DNA from: Sternotherus odoratus
Lineage: Eukaryota > Chordata > Testudines > Kinosternidae
Reading direction: 5' to 3'
Assembly: GCA_032164245.1 (NCBI GenBank)
Contig: JAVMKO010000003.1
Location: forward strand, 92,317,890-92,381,889
DNA length: 64,000 nucleotides
Under the pieces are notes generated by a model. The model worked only from the letters and a program-made list of their open reading frames with translations. It had not been told where the DNA came from and ran no database searches. The translations under genes and the position numbers were made by a program. The stretch's first letter is position 1. Every line of letters begins with the position of its first letter. This document shows positions 54,116-64,000 of this stretch, piece after piece.

Positions 54116-54390
54116 CATCTCATATCAATCTTCCCATAATTTTGCTCAGGATCAATGTCAGGTTAATTGGTCTATTCGGGTCATCCCATCTGCCCTTTTA
54201 AAGGATTGGCACAAGATTAGTTTTCTTCAGTCTTCTGGAACTTCCCAATCATTCCAAGATTTGTTAAAATCAACATCAGTAGTTCAGAGAGTTCCTCCCT
54301 CAGCCAATTTTTTAAATACTCTTGGGTGCAAATGATCTTGTTTGTCTGATTAAAAGTTTTAAACAGATGCTATTTAGCATCCTCCCTAGT
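54116..54390 (-). mobile_element. CR1/L3-type RT remnant
   Basis: The antisense blocks CAGGTTAATTGGTCTATTC and TTTTCTTCAGTCTTCTGGAAC follow the order of the CR1/L3 reverse-transcriptase region. It is diverged and cut on the right by the hAT fragment. Confidence 0.6.
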
Positions 54391-54404
54391 TACAGATGGA
54401 ATAG

Positions 54405-54600
54405 AAAATATATAGCCTGAGAGCTTCAGCTCTAGATGCAGGGCTCAGGTTACAGGCCTCCTGCAAGAGGCTGATGCCCATGGGCTTTGGCACCCCCTCT
54501 GGGTGGCAGGGCTCAGGCTTTGGTCCCTCTTCCCAAGGTCGTATAGTAATTTTTGTTGTCAGGAGGGGGTCATGGTGCAATGAAGTTTGAGAACCCCTGG
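54405..54600. mobile_element. hAT MITE fragment (AGTTTGAGAACCCCTG end)
   Basis: The right end TGAAGTTTGAGAACCCCTG is a diagnostic hAT (Charlie-like) terminus. The body GCAGGGCTCAGG...TTTGGTCCCTCTTCCC is repetitive. The left end is missing. Confidence 0.6.
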
Positions 54601-54654
54601 ACTATAGCATTGTATTTCCTTCCAAATACAAAACACAAATATTTATTGAATACT

Positions 54655-55990
54655 TCTTCCTTTACTGCGTCATAGCATCATAGAAATGGACTGGAAAGAA
54701 CCTTAACTGTTCATTGAGTTTATCCACCCTCGTGCTGAGGCAGGGTCAGGCAAACCTAGACCACCCCTCCCACTTTTTCTAACCTGTTTTTTTTTTTAAA
54801 AAATAAAAACACTAATAACAGGGCTTCCCCAACATCCCTAAGTAACTATGCCAGTACTTAACTATCACTAAAGATCAAAAGGTTTTCCTAATATCTAATC
54901 TAAATCTTCCTTACTGCAGATTAAGCCATTATTTCTTTTCTTACCCTTCGTGGACATGGAGAACAATTGATCACAGCCCTTTACATATCTGAAGACTGCC
55001 ATCAGGTCTCCCCCTGCCTCAGTCTTTTTTCTCCTCAGGATTAAATATGCCCAATTCTTTTACCTTTCCTCATAGGTCATGATTTCTAAACCTTTCATAA
55101 TTTTTGTTGCTCTCTGGATTCTTTTCATTTGTATACATTTTTCTTGAAGCAGGGTGCCCAAAACTGGATGCAGTACTCCAGCTGAGGCCTTACCTGTGCT
55201 GACTATAGCAGAACAGTTTACTCCTGTGTCTTATATATGACGTTCCCGTTAATATACACCAAAACTATTTTTTGCAGCTGCATCTTATTGCTAACTCACA
55301 TTGCATTTGTGATCCACTATTCAAGATTCTTGCCAGCAGTAATACTGCCTACCTGGTTATTTTCTATGATTAACAATGTTACCAGCCTTACCTGGTATCA
55401 GACCTGTGCCGTTGTTAAGATTTCATTTGTTCCTCATTTATTTAAATATTTTCCTCATTGTTTTTAGTCTCTCTGGTCATAGGTTTAATTCATGAGTACT
55501 TTATACTGATTGCATCTCTTAGCAATTGTCTGTATTTCCTAATTGCCAATTTGTACTCATTGCTGTAAACCTTCACATTTTTCTATTAATTACATATTGT
55601 TTTTCAGTTTTAATTGCTAGTTTCACTTCCCACCAGGATAGTGCTTTAACTGAAGAAGCCTTCATTTGTGGTTAGGGATGTGTGTGTTTTTTGGGTATGG
55701 AATAAAGCATTCTGAAATCATTCTCAATTACCATTCACGTTGTTACGTTTAACTTTTTCCTGATGAAATTTTACTCATGATTGTTTCCAGATTAAAGCAA
55801 CTGGCCCTTTTAAAGCACCCAAAATATATGTGACTGTATTCTGTTTGCACATATCAAATTAAATTAGGATGTGATCACTTGCACCTGGGAAACCATCAAT
55901 ATTTAATTCAGTGATCAATTTATTTTTACGCATCAGAATGGGACCTAATGTAGAGTCACCCCAAGTTGTTTGCAATGCTGACTTTCATGA
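54655..55990 (-). mobile_element. CR1/L3-type LINE remnants, at least two blocks
   Basis: From 54665 the antisense text shows CATAGAAATGGACTGGAAAG, ATTAAGCCATTATTTCTTTTC, ATTGATCACAGCCCTTTACA, CTTTCCTCATAGGTCATG and GCAGTACTCCAGCTGAGGCC, in the order of a CR1 3' region. From about 55440 onward it passes to antisense of an ORF2 linker region (GATGTGATCACTTGCACCTGG, CATCAGAATGGGACCTAATG). The two parts may be separate insertions. Confidence 0.75.
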
Positions 55991-58324
55991 ATGAGCATAA
56001 TTATAGGTGGGCTGGATGAGATGCCTACCAAACTTTCAGCCTGAGGGGTGGGAAAACAATGTCTTTGTCCTCCACCCCACACACGCACACAGAGTAATGG
56101 CTGCTGGTGTGGAGGGAAGAGCACAAAGCAATCTGAGGCTGCAGTAATGCTCAGGACTCTCCTCTTCCCTCCACCTTCCAGCAGCTGAACTGAGCAGTTG
56201 GCCACGGAGAGAGAGAGAACCTCTTGCTGCAATGCAATCTCTTGCTTCTGGGCAGGCACTCTGTCTTATTGTTGGGCAGGCCAGAAGCTGCAGCTCCCCT
56301 CTGGAGCTGGTTTAGCTTCGTCCCTCCTTGGACCCATCTCCTGCTGTTCAAAATGTTGAGGGGGAAAGGATCAGCAGCACCTCTTCCATTGGGGCAGGGG
56401 AGGAAAGACAAGAGGCACTTGAATAGAGGAGTATGGGTGAGGTGGAGGAAAGTGGTTGTGTTTGTGGGGCAGCGAGGGGAATGGCAGGGAGAATGGAAAG
56501 AGAGAATGGGATCCTGGTTGGGGGCAGAGCAAAGGGGACACAATAGATATAAGTTTCTGAGACCTAGGATGCAAGGGTGCTGGGGGAGGCAGGACAATGG
56601 TTGAGGACCAACTGCAAAAGGGGAAGGAAGAGACTGGTGGGGGAGTAGGAAGAGAGAGTTAGACACAAGGGAGGGGAAAACAAGTGGAAGAGGGACTTAG
56701 GGAAATGAGATTTGGGGAGAGAGGGAGGAATGTTGGAGGAGGAGAAACTCATAAAATGAAGAGGGAGGCTGGGAGGATTTGGAGAAAATGTTCTCCGTAG
56801 TGAGTAACTGCTGCCAACTCATGATTTTATCATAAGTTTTGCAATGTTTAGTGTATTTCTTGAGGCCCCCTCTCCTGAAGTTGTGATTATGTGAGAATTT
56901 CAGATTTAATTTAAAGCAGTAAATTGCTAGCCCTGATGGTTTCGAAAAGAACTAAAACTCAAAAACCGGACTGGAAATAAAATAACCTCATATTTATTCT
57001 TTTTCAAAATCCCATGGTTTTATAAGGCTTGACCCCTGATAGTTGTAAAGAATGAAAGAGCTTTGAGGAAAGACTTGGGAGCAGGTGTGTGTGGATGTTT
57101 GGGAGGAGAAGTGAGGCTGGTAGGGAGAGAATGAAGAGAGAAAAGAAAGCAACATTATTTATGTTAGTTGAGATAGGTGCATCCATCCCACAGACCATTT
57201 AGCAGTTTGGTGAGTATATGTAAACTAGGATGGTGTCAGAATAAGAATCCATTCTGACTGCACTGATTATAATTGCAAAGGTGGTACTTCTGAGTTTTAC
57301 CTTTGGTAAGCAAGGTCTTATTGTTTGAGAACTTTAGATCTCGAAGCATAATTATTTATCTACATAAGTAAAAATGGCAAAGTATTATGATAGAATAAAA
57401 TCAAATGAAAATGATACTACACAATAAAAGCTTTTTACTGGTGGCACAGGTCATGCTGCTTAAAGTTAAGGTTACCTGATACTTTCCAACATAAGACTCT
57501 GTTTTCAATTGCTTGTTACTTAGCCAAATGTTAATTACTTGTGCAAAAGCTTCCATGCCTGTGTCTGCCACAGGCTGAATCCTTTTAGAAAATTTCAGTC
57601 AAAATGATTCAGCCAATTCAGAGAAATAAGTTACTTAAAAATACATTGTTTTGCCCATGTTAAAAAAGTTCACTTAATAAGCTCTAGCACCCCTATGCTT
57701 TAAGCAGGGACTTGAATTTGATTGAGGGGTTACCTTGGTGTCAGAAATCTGATTTTTGCTGTCCCTGTGGAAATCCACTCAAATTTGACCAAGTTATGAG
57801 CCTACAAATCTGTTGCACATGCTCAGTAGATACTTGATAGAGGTTAGTAGCTAAATTTGCTGAAGATTTCATCTCCACTGAGCATGCTGTAGCCTGAGGC
57901 TGCAGGGACCTAGAAGGACTCCCTGTAGTTGTTCCTCTCAGCAGTCTGTGGCTGCTGGGGCTGCAGGTACAGGAACAGCTTTACTGTTCATTTAATTTAG
58001 TGTTTTGTATGTAATAAGCCTTACTGTAATTATTAGCCCCAAGCCAGGCTTCAGAACTGAGTATAGGATCATGTTCAATTCAGTGTGGCTAAACTTGGGC
58101 AACATGTGTAGTGTCAGGCAATAGTAGAACCATATTAAAAAGATACACAGCTTTCATACATATTACTACATTCATACATCAGAGGAGCCACTTTAGAAAC
58201 TGTTTTAGAGGAAATAATATTATAATTGAATATAAACATGGTTCCCTGAAGCCCTTTCTAGGTAGAATCAAAGACTGAAAAACATGTGAGGACTTTGAAA
58301 TATAATATGATATGTGAACTTCAG
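55991..58324. other. Intergenic stretch, purine-rich tract, no gene seen
   Basis: From about 56380 to 56770 the plus strand is strongly purine-rich (GAGGGGAAAACAAG, GGGGAGAGAGGGAGG). The open frames there (171 residues minus, 126 plus) are compositional. The segment 56810-56950 (CTGCCAACTCATGATTTTAT) is a dispersed repeat also seen near 37380. No exon is recognised elsewhere. Confidence 0.55.
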
Positions 58325-58700
58325 TAGGTTAGAATCATAAAAGCTGGAGATAGAAAAAGCTTATTAGATAGCCGGTTCATGTGCCTACCAATGTGCAGGA
58401 AGATTATCCCTCATAGGGCATGTTCTAGAGTTTTGTCTAATTTATTTTTAAATGGTTCGAAAAGGGAGTCTTCCAGTGTTTATCTTGGGATACTTCTAAT
58501 GTAATCTACCAGTTATGATTGCTAGAAAGGTGCTTTCCCCCCCCTGTTTGTATGATGCTTGATTGCTTATTGGTACTCATTAATTATTTTTTCTATATTG
58601 CAGTTGGTTATTATTCCCTCTTCACCTCGTTCTCATTCTAATTGTATTATTTTTATTCTCTATTATAGCTTTTTATACTGACTCATAATGTATCAGTTAA
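58325..58700 (-). mobile_element. CR1/L3-type LINE remnant
   Basis: The plus strand shows TTAGAATCATAAAAGCTGGA, GATAGAAAAAGCTTATTAGA, ATCCCTCATAGGGCATGTTC, TTTTGTCTAATTTATTTTTA and GCTAGAAAGGTGCTTTCCC. These are diverged blocks of a CR1/L3 3' region in antisense. Confidence 0.6.
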
Positions 58701-59895
58701 ATATAGCAGCTAGACTACAGTGATATGTGATTAAAACAGAGAGAAACTTTGATCTTTCTCCCCAGGTTTGAGTGAAGGCAAAAGTTCTGTGGTCTATGAA
58801 ACCCTGCAAAAGGTTAATCGGTTCTCATTAGTTGTTATGTAAAGATGCCTGTGTTAGGGTATTTAGCCAGTGTGTAGTCTAATGATGTAAATACCTCTGA
58901 CTTGTACTTCATTGGCTTAGTTTGTTGTCACTCACCTGCTGGGATTGTTTTTCAGATGGGCTCTGTAATAAACGAGAGAGAAAAAAAACCCTCCTGCTCA
59001 TGTAGTTTGAATTAACCTGGTAGTGTTTAATAAACCTTGAGGAGTTTTTTCATATTCATGTCTGGATTCTTAATTACTTTTATTCCAGAGACAACCAGAT
59101 CACATCAAGGAGACCAGAGCTTGTTCCTTTACACACACAGGCTGAGATTACCCTGGGCACAAGATTCAAGGCATGATTCTTGGCCTGCATATTAAAGTGT
59201 TAACTGCTTGTTGGGAGCAGCTGTTTCCCTGCATTTGAGGAGCACCTAGTCCCACAAATGTAGATATCAGTCCATCTGTCCATGTAAATCTGTCAGTCTG
59301 TATCTGCTGATTTTGAAGGCTCCTAAATAAAATTTGAAACTTTCCACTCTCAATTTTTTTTATTGGGAAAAAGTTCATAAGTTAGGTCATTGCTGCCTGC
59401 TAATTGAAAAGAAACAGAATCTACTAATGTTTCAGAGGAAGAGCAAGGTTGAAAGTAAAACTAGGTCCTTTTACATTGCTCTTTGCATTATATATATGGA
59501 GTCTTTGGATGAAGAAACAATAAAATTTAAAACAATATCACATTTTAAAAGACTTTCAAAAATATAATGGGAGCGGAGAGACATTTATTAATAGATACTT
59601 TATGCTAAATTGTTTTGGGGAGGGCAAGAGAGAGAACAGTACAAAACAGCCTCCTTTTATTTCTTTTTCATATCTGTTGCCCTTGCTTTTAACTTGATTT
59701 GGGTTTTCTAAGATTGTGTTTACTGACAACACAATTTGTTAAGAGATTATATTCTGGGAGGTCTTTAGATTTTGTTCTATTTTCTCTTTTTATCTTCCCA
59801 CAAACTTACACATCCTTTATCATGGCCATCCTTTCTCTGCCTATGGAGGATAGACTTCAGTTTCCTCTGGGTCCATCAACACTGCTTAAAGTTGT
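58701..59895. other. Intergenic stretch, no gene seen
   Basis: Only short frames without homology are present, and no element end is clear. Confidence 0.5.
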
Positions 59896-60239
59896 GGTTT
59901 AATCACCTTCAAATCACCTTCAATCCTTGCTGCAACTGAAACCAGCAAACATGGTCCTAAATTGCCCTGGAGATATTGTGAAGTTAATTGGACAATTTTC
60001 CACAGGATTTTTTTTTACAAAAGACATAAGCTTTAATTTTAATGTATATGTGATTTGAGAAGCTGAGGCTAACAGTCTTCTCAGTTGCAGTGTGGTTGTC
60101 ATCATGGATCTAGTATGTAAGGAGGAAGAATTTAATGGGCTATTTGGTGATATTGGACTTTCAAAAGGAGATGCAGTAGAAATGATCTTGAGACAATTCT
60201 GAACCATTGAGTGTACCTACACCTCACAGAACTACTGTC

Positions 60240-60960
60240 CTGTTACTTCCTAAAGTAGAGATTGAGATAAAGAAAATGGAAAAGAATGGTATAATTGAGA
60301 GCATCTCTGGGTCAATACCAGGGTGCACACCTATGGTACCTGCTATAAAGAAAAATGGAAAAATCTGAATCTGTGTGGATCTGAAAGACCTGATGAAGCA
60401 GTAGAGAGAGGAAAAAATATCTTCCCAACACTAGAATGCTTCATCCCTAAAGTGGCAGGAGCTACTGTGTTCTCCAAGTGAGATGCCTCAAGTGGTTTCT
60501 GGCAAATTCCATTAGCTTAAGAGAGAGTTTAACTGACTACATTAATTACACCATTTGGGAGACTTTGCTTTCAAAGATTATGATGACAGAGGTGCTAAAG
60601 AACACAGATGGGGCTGCTGTTTTAATGGACAACAATTTAGTATATGGGTTGTCAATGCAAGAAAATGACAAAACCCTCCATGAGCTTGATCTGAGCTTGA
60701 TCAACAAGTCCAAACTCAAACTAAATTAGAGAGAAGTGTTTTCTATCTGCACCAAACTGAATTTTTGGGACAGAAGATAAACAAAGATGAAATTAGTCCT
60801 AGCCCTGAGAAAGTAATAGCAATTAGAGAATTGAATGCACCAACAAATGCACCAGAACTGAGACATAGGCTGGGGACAATAAAATATCTTGGCTGATACC
60901 TGCAAGACCTGTCTATGGTGTCAGAACCACTGAATGAATTATTAGGATCCAATACGTCCT
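60240..60960 (+). pseudogene. Gypsy reverse-transcriptase remnant, inactivated
   Basis: Frames over this segment retain the EIKKMEKNGIIESISG region, PMVPAIKKNGK and the KVAGATVFSK block. They continue through the catalytic region AAVLMDNNLVYGLSMQ (about 60617-60660) and the LNREKC-like position near 60720. In the catalytic box one aspartate is replaced (MDN where the family has MDD). Several in-frame stops occur, including TGA right after FSK (near 60480). Confidence 0.75.
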
Positions 60961-61049
60961 AGCTATGGGGGCCAAATCAGAAACTCCTTTCAAAAGGGTA
61001 AAAAAAAATGATCTCAACTGCTCCAGTTTTAATATTCTAGGATGTAAAG

Positions 61050-61330
61050 AAACTCTCAGCAGTCAATGCTGATGCCAGGAGCTATAGCCCAGGTGGTATA
61101 TTGTTGCAGTTACATGGATCTGCATGGAAGCCAGCTACATTCTGCTTTTGTACACGTACAGAAGAAGAAAAACGATATGTGAAGATTGAAGAGTGCATGG
61201 GAAGTGTATGGGCATGTGGGAACTTCTACAGATATCTGTGTGGATTGGGGTTCCTTTAAACAGATAATGGAGCATAAACCACTTCTAACCTTTATCAACA
61301 GAAAAGGCCTGGATCAAGCACTACTCAGAT
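61050..61330 (+). pseudogene. Gypsy RNase H-like remnant
   Basis: The plus-strand text AVNADARSYSPGGILLQLHG, then KPATFCFCTRTEEEKRYVKI and GSVWACGNFYRYLCGLG, shows the DAS...G.VL, RRYxxIE and VWA..KF..YL blocks in order. Frameshifts occur near 61250. The next text (IMEHKPLLTFINRKG, about 61268-61310) resembles the TDHKPL block with TD lost. Confidence 0.65.
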
Positions 61331-61589
61331 GCTAATATCTTTTGAGGAGACTAATGTGATTTAACCCAATTGCTGAATGTATTCCTTGTAAAAATCTGAC
61401 AATAGCAGATACACTGTCATGGTGCCCAGACTTGCACTCAAACTCTTGTTGGCTAGAGGAAAACACAACGGCTTAAACTGCATGCGGTGGGAGTTTATAG
61501 ACTAATGTCAGGCTAGGAGACTCTACCTGCTACAAAAAGCAACCTTGGCAGATAAGCAACTTCAGGAAGTTTGCAGTTACATATAAGCA

Positions 61590-62250
61590 GGATGGCCCAA
61601 GAACACTGTGGCCATGGCAAGAGACTATTTTGGTGTATGCAAATTAAGCAAGTCACATGGACTAATGATAAAAGATGATCACATTGTCATTCCATGTGCT
61701 TTGAGAGAAGAAATTCTAGCCCTCATTCATGAAGGACATCACGGACTAACTAAATGCCATGAACAGGCCAGTCAGTCAGTTAGCAAGGACATAAAGAATA
61801 CAATATCTTCATGTGAACTGCCAGATCAACAGAATGCAAAGAGTTTCTAATAACACCTCTACCACACAGCCCTGCAAGAGGCTAGCAGAAGATGTATGCA
61901 AATTCAGAGGACGTTATTATCTAGCTGTAGTGAATTATTTTTCTAGATATACCGTAATATTAGGTGAGGTGTTTTTGAGAAATTAAAGAGCACATTTTCC
62001 CATTTTGGTATTCCCGAACAACGAATGATAGATGATGGACTGCAATTCATTGCAGCTGAATTTGGAATTTAAGTTCTAAACCAAATAAGATTTCGAGCAC
62101 ATCACTAGCGGCCTGTGTTACCCACGAGTAAATGGAGAGGCTGAGGTGACTGTACAGACAACCAAGAGAATACTGAAACAGAAAGATTCATTCCGTTTCT
62201 ATGAGCTACCGATGAACATTGTTAGCAGCCACTGACTCTAGCCAATGCAG
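61590..62250 (+). pseudogene. Gypsy integrase remnant
   Basis: The frame at 61608-61850 includes IVIPCALREEILALIHEGHHG followed by TKCHEQASQSVSKDIKNTIS and SCELPDQQN, an HHCC-type zinc-binding segment in which the last cysteine is absent. The core then shows FRGRYYLAVVNYFSRYT (about 61900), a degraded NGLQF-like position (DDGLQF, about 62033) and NGEAEVTVQT (about 62130-62160). Stops interrupt all frames. Confidence 0.7.
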
Positions 62251-62500
62251 TCCAATGGGAAGGCAACTCAGGACTACAGTTCCAGCCCTGGAAAAGAATT
62301 TAGCCCCAAAGTGGCCAGACCTGAGAAAAATAGCCAAATTGGATTGAAAGGCAAAAAGAGCTTACGAACACTTGTATAACCAACTAATTTAGAGAACTGC
62401 CTGATGTGGAACCTAGTGACCATGTTTGTGCCAAACCGGATGGTGGAAGAGGATGGAAGAACTCCAGCTGTTGAAAAGAAAAAGAATGTATCATCTAGAT

Positions 62501-63202
62501 CAGAGACTCAAGCTGTGGTCCATGGACCACCAGTGGTCCGTGAGCTCCATTCAGTTGTTCTGCGGATAGTTCCATTAAGGCGTGTGGCTGGGTGGCTGCA
62601 CATGAGTGAATGAAAGGCCACCCACCTAATTAGTGGAGGCTCACCGGCGTGGCTCCACTAATTAAGTGCCTGGACCCTGGAGAAGAGACACATGTAAGGT
62701 GAGGTGGTGGCCTTGGGGGAGTAGGGGGTAGTGGGAGGGGGCAGTGGGGTGAGAATTGGGGGTGGGGGGAGGGATTTGGGATGTGCATGGCTACGGTGGC
62801 CAGAAAAAGAGGCGAATTTCCCCAGCTCCAGGGCTGTGGCTGCTGGGGAGAGATGACCGTCCTTCCCATCTCCAGCTCCGAGGCTGCTGTCATGGGGGAG
62901 AGACCCTTCCTTTCTTTCCAGCCCCAGCTTGGGGGCTGCCACAGCAGGGGAGAGAGGGTACATCCATCGCATTAGAAAGGTAACGTTAATGATGTTAAAA
63001 TATGAGTTGTGTGCTTTTATTTGCAGAACAAAATAAGTTTATTATTATTAAGGTTTTTTCATATAGCACTTTTATCCAAAGCACTTTACAATAGTTAGCT
63101 AATGGTACAAACAACATTTGGAAAGATCATTAAGTGGTCCGCTGAGACCCTCAGCAATTTTAAGTGGTCTGCAAAAAAACCAAACACGTTTGAGAACCAC
63201 TG
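62501..63202. mobile_element. hAT MITE (Charlie-like ends) inserted in the Gypsy copy
   Basis: The ends CAGAGACTCAAGCTGTGGTC and GTTTGAGAACCACTG are diverged inverted repeats. The 8-bp flanks ATCTAGAT (62493-62500) and ACCTAGAT (63203-63210) match at 7 of 8 positions. GGACCACCAGTGGTCCGTGAG on the left and AAGTGGTCCGCTGAG on the right are characteristic sub-terminal text. The 702-bp body has a G-rich centre and no transposase. Open frames near 62630-62983 are compositional. Confidence 0.88.
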
Positions 63203-63517
63203 ACCTAGATCATACACTATTGAAGCGGACCGCAGGGAGTTCAACAGAAACCACTGACATCTTCAGTCCATTCCAGAGACTGAGCAAACTCTACAAATTG
63301 CAGATGCAGAACAAAAGGAAGATTCACCTATTCCAAAGCTGCCAGCTGTTGCAAGTAAGACAGCCTAGTCACCAAGTCGTTACCCATTCTGCCCACAGAG
63401 TTCAAAAAACAGTATGATTTAGACACCAGTAACAGACATGTTGAAATTTAAAGTTATTTAAAAATAGTTTTATAGCTTTAAAATTGTTAAAATGCAGGAA
63501 AAATTAAAAAGGGGATA

Positions 63518-63697
63518 TGTGGTGGAAAGCTTAAGCTGCATTATAATGTTGAGTCACTAGGTGGCACAGTATGAAGACTACTGCAGCACATCTTTATCCA
63601 GGGCTGGAGACATTCTACTTTTTTTTTTTTTTTAATAATAAAAGTTGGGGCTGCTGCTAGTATCCATTTTGCCTCTGTCTCTGCAACTAACTTGACA
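63518..63697 (+). mobile_element. Short 3' LTR of the Gypsy copy (candidate)
   Basis: Directly after the polypurine tract the sequence starts TGTGGTGGAAAGC. It contains a T run and AATAAA (63637-63642), and a TG...CA fit ends at CAACTAACTTGACA (63697). A 180-bp LTR is short but within the Gypsy range. Without a 5' copy the right boundary is tentative. Confidence 0.55.
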
Positions 63698-63718
63698 GGG
63701 TTATCTCGATAAATTAAG

Positions 63719-64000
63719 ACCATTTTTCTTATACTTGATTTTCTTATATCTGGTTTTCTTGTACCTGGTAGCAACTTACTTTGTAAGTGGTCCTATTGAT
63801 GGCAACCCTTTTCCTATTGGATCACTCTATTTCAGACTTGCCGAGTTTAGATTTCCCCTATACTGGATTTCATGACTCTGGTAGAGGTCAGCAGGCAGCT
63901 CTCTAATTGATGGGGAAATCCCTGTCTGATTGGTTGCCCTTTCTCCATTCCACTTCTTTTGTTTAAGGGCAGCTAATTAGAGCTACTGCATGTGCGGAAG
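63719..64000. other. Right edge: short TTTTCTTATA-type tandem, no gene
   Basis: Three imperfect 15-bp units (TTTTCTTATACTTGA, TTTTCTTATATCTGG, TTTTCTTGTACCTGG) run from about 63724 to 63768. The remainder to the end has no gene. Confidence 0.6.

Larger units (their letters stand above)
59900..63697 (+). mobile_element. Decayed Gypsy-type LTR retrotransposon, 3' part
   Basis: The plus strand contains, in order, a protease-end-like segment (59925-60170), RT (about 60240-60960), an RNase H-like part (61060-61330), the zinc-binding and core parts of an integrase (61650-62200), a tail, a polypurine tract (AAATTAAAAAGGGGAT, 63501-63516) and a short 3' LTR. The order PR-RT-RH-IN marks a Ty3/Gypsy element. 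Every domain is broken by stops and frameshifts. A hAT MITE (62501-63202) sits between the integrase and the 3' end. No 5' LTR is found in the window, so the copy is 5'-truncated or the left part is unrecognisable. Confidence 0.8.

Noticed and set aside
56151..56666. 171-residue minus and 126-residue plus frames
   Set aside because: They are products of the purine-rich tract, with no homology and no exon signals.
1..64000. CRISPR arrays, bacterial operons, rRNA or tRNA genes
   Set aside because: No regularly spaced repeats with unique spacers, no bacterial gene arrangement and no complete tRNA fold were found. The sequence is vertebrate nuclear DNA.
13134..64000. ESR1 coding exon 1
   Set aside because: No frame resembling the oestrogen receptor N-terminus, DNA-binding or ligand-binding domain was seen on either strand.

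Overview
The window is vertebrate nuclear DNA, most likely from a turtle (or at least a non-avian sauropsid). It has no operon structure, its exons have GT-AG introns, and it is dominated by CR1 LINEs of the type abundant in turtles and crocodilians. A wide set of other transposons is present: DIRS, Gypsy, ERV-like LTRs, hAT, Tigger/mariner MITEs, MIR. The species cannot be fixed from this window alone.

Region 1-13.1 kb holds the 3' end of one real gene. Four plus-strand exons (437-610, 1465-1707, 4785-5021, 12984-13133) encode the C-terminal coiled-coil part of CCDC170, all joined in phase 0 and ending at a TGA. In intron 1708-4784 an intact early CCDC170 exon, with good acceptor and donor sites, lies on the MINUS strand (3032-3288). 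It sits between the two halves of a decayed CGGBP1-like hAT transposase, also on the minus strand. This is the most unusual arrangement in the window. The last intron carries a Helitron-like candidate with a G-rich minisatellite, LTR-like segments, a Tigger MITE, LINE fragments and a CR1 3' end.

Region 13.1-64 kb holds no convincing host gene exon. In tetrapods ESR1 commonly lies downstream of CCDC170 in the same orientation, so this is probably CCDC170-ESR1 intergenic or 5'-intronic DNA. That is an inference: no ESR1 coding exon is visible. The interval carries layered mobile elements. They include palindromic repeats (13-21 kb), a Tigger-type MITE (16.4 kb) and a 1.26-kb solo LTR (18.1-19.3 kb). 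A hAT MITE (22.1 kb) and a LINE fragment (24.0 kb) come next. A decayed DIRS-like tyrosine-recombinase retrotransposon (about 24.7-30.5 kb) has RT, RNase H, YR and an SGNH-hydrolase-like tail, and is interrupted by a hAT MITE.

Further right there is a CR1 interrupted by an LTR (35.3-37.2 kb), a Gypsy-type solo LTR (40.8 kb), a MIR (45.3 kb), CR1/L3 remnants (47-49 kb) and a second GC-cored Tigger MITE (49.5 kb). A 2.2-kb CR1 follows (51.4-53.6 kb), then an LTR and more CR1/L3 (53.6-56 kb). A decayed Gypsy retrotransposon with a short 3' LTR (59.9-63.7 kb) is itself interrupted by a hAT MITE with an 8-bp target duplication. Nearly all element reading frames are broken by stops and frameshifts, so these are fossils. 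The value of the window lies in the CCDC170 exon arrangement and in the nesting order of the repeats.
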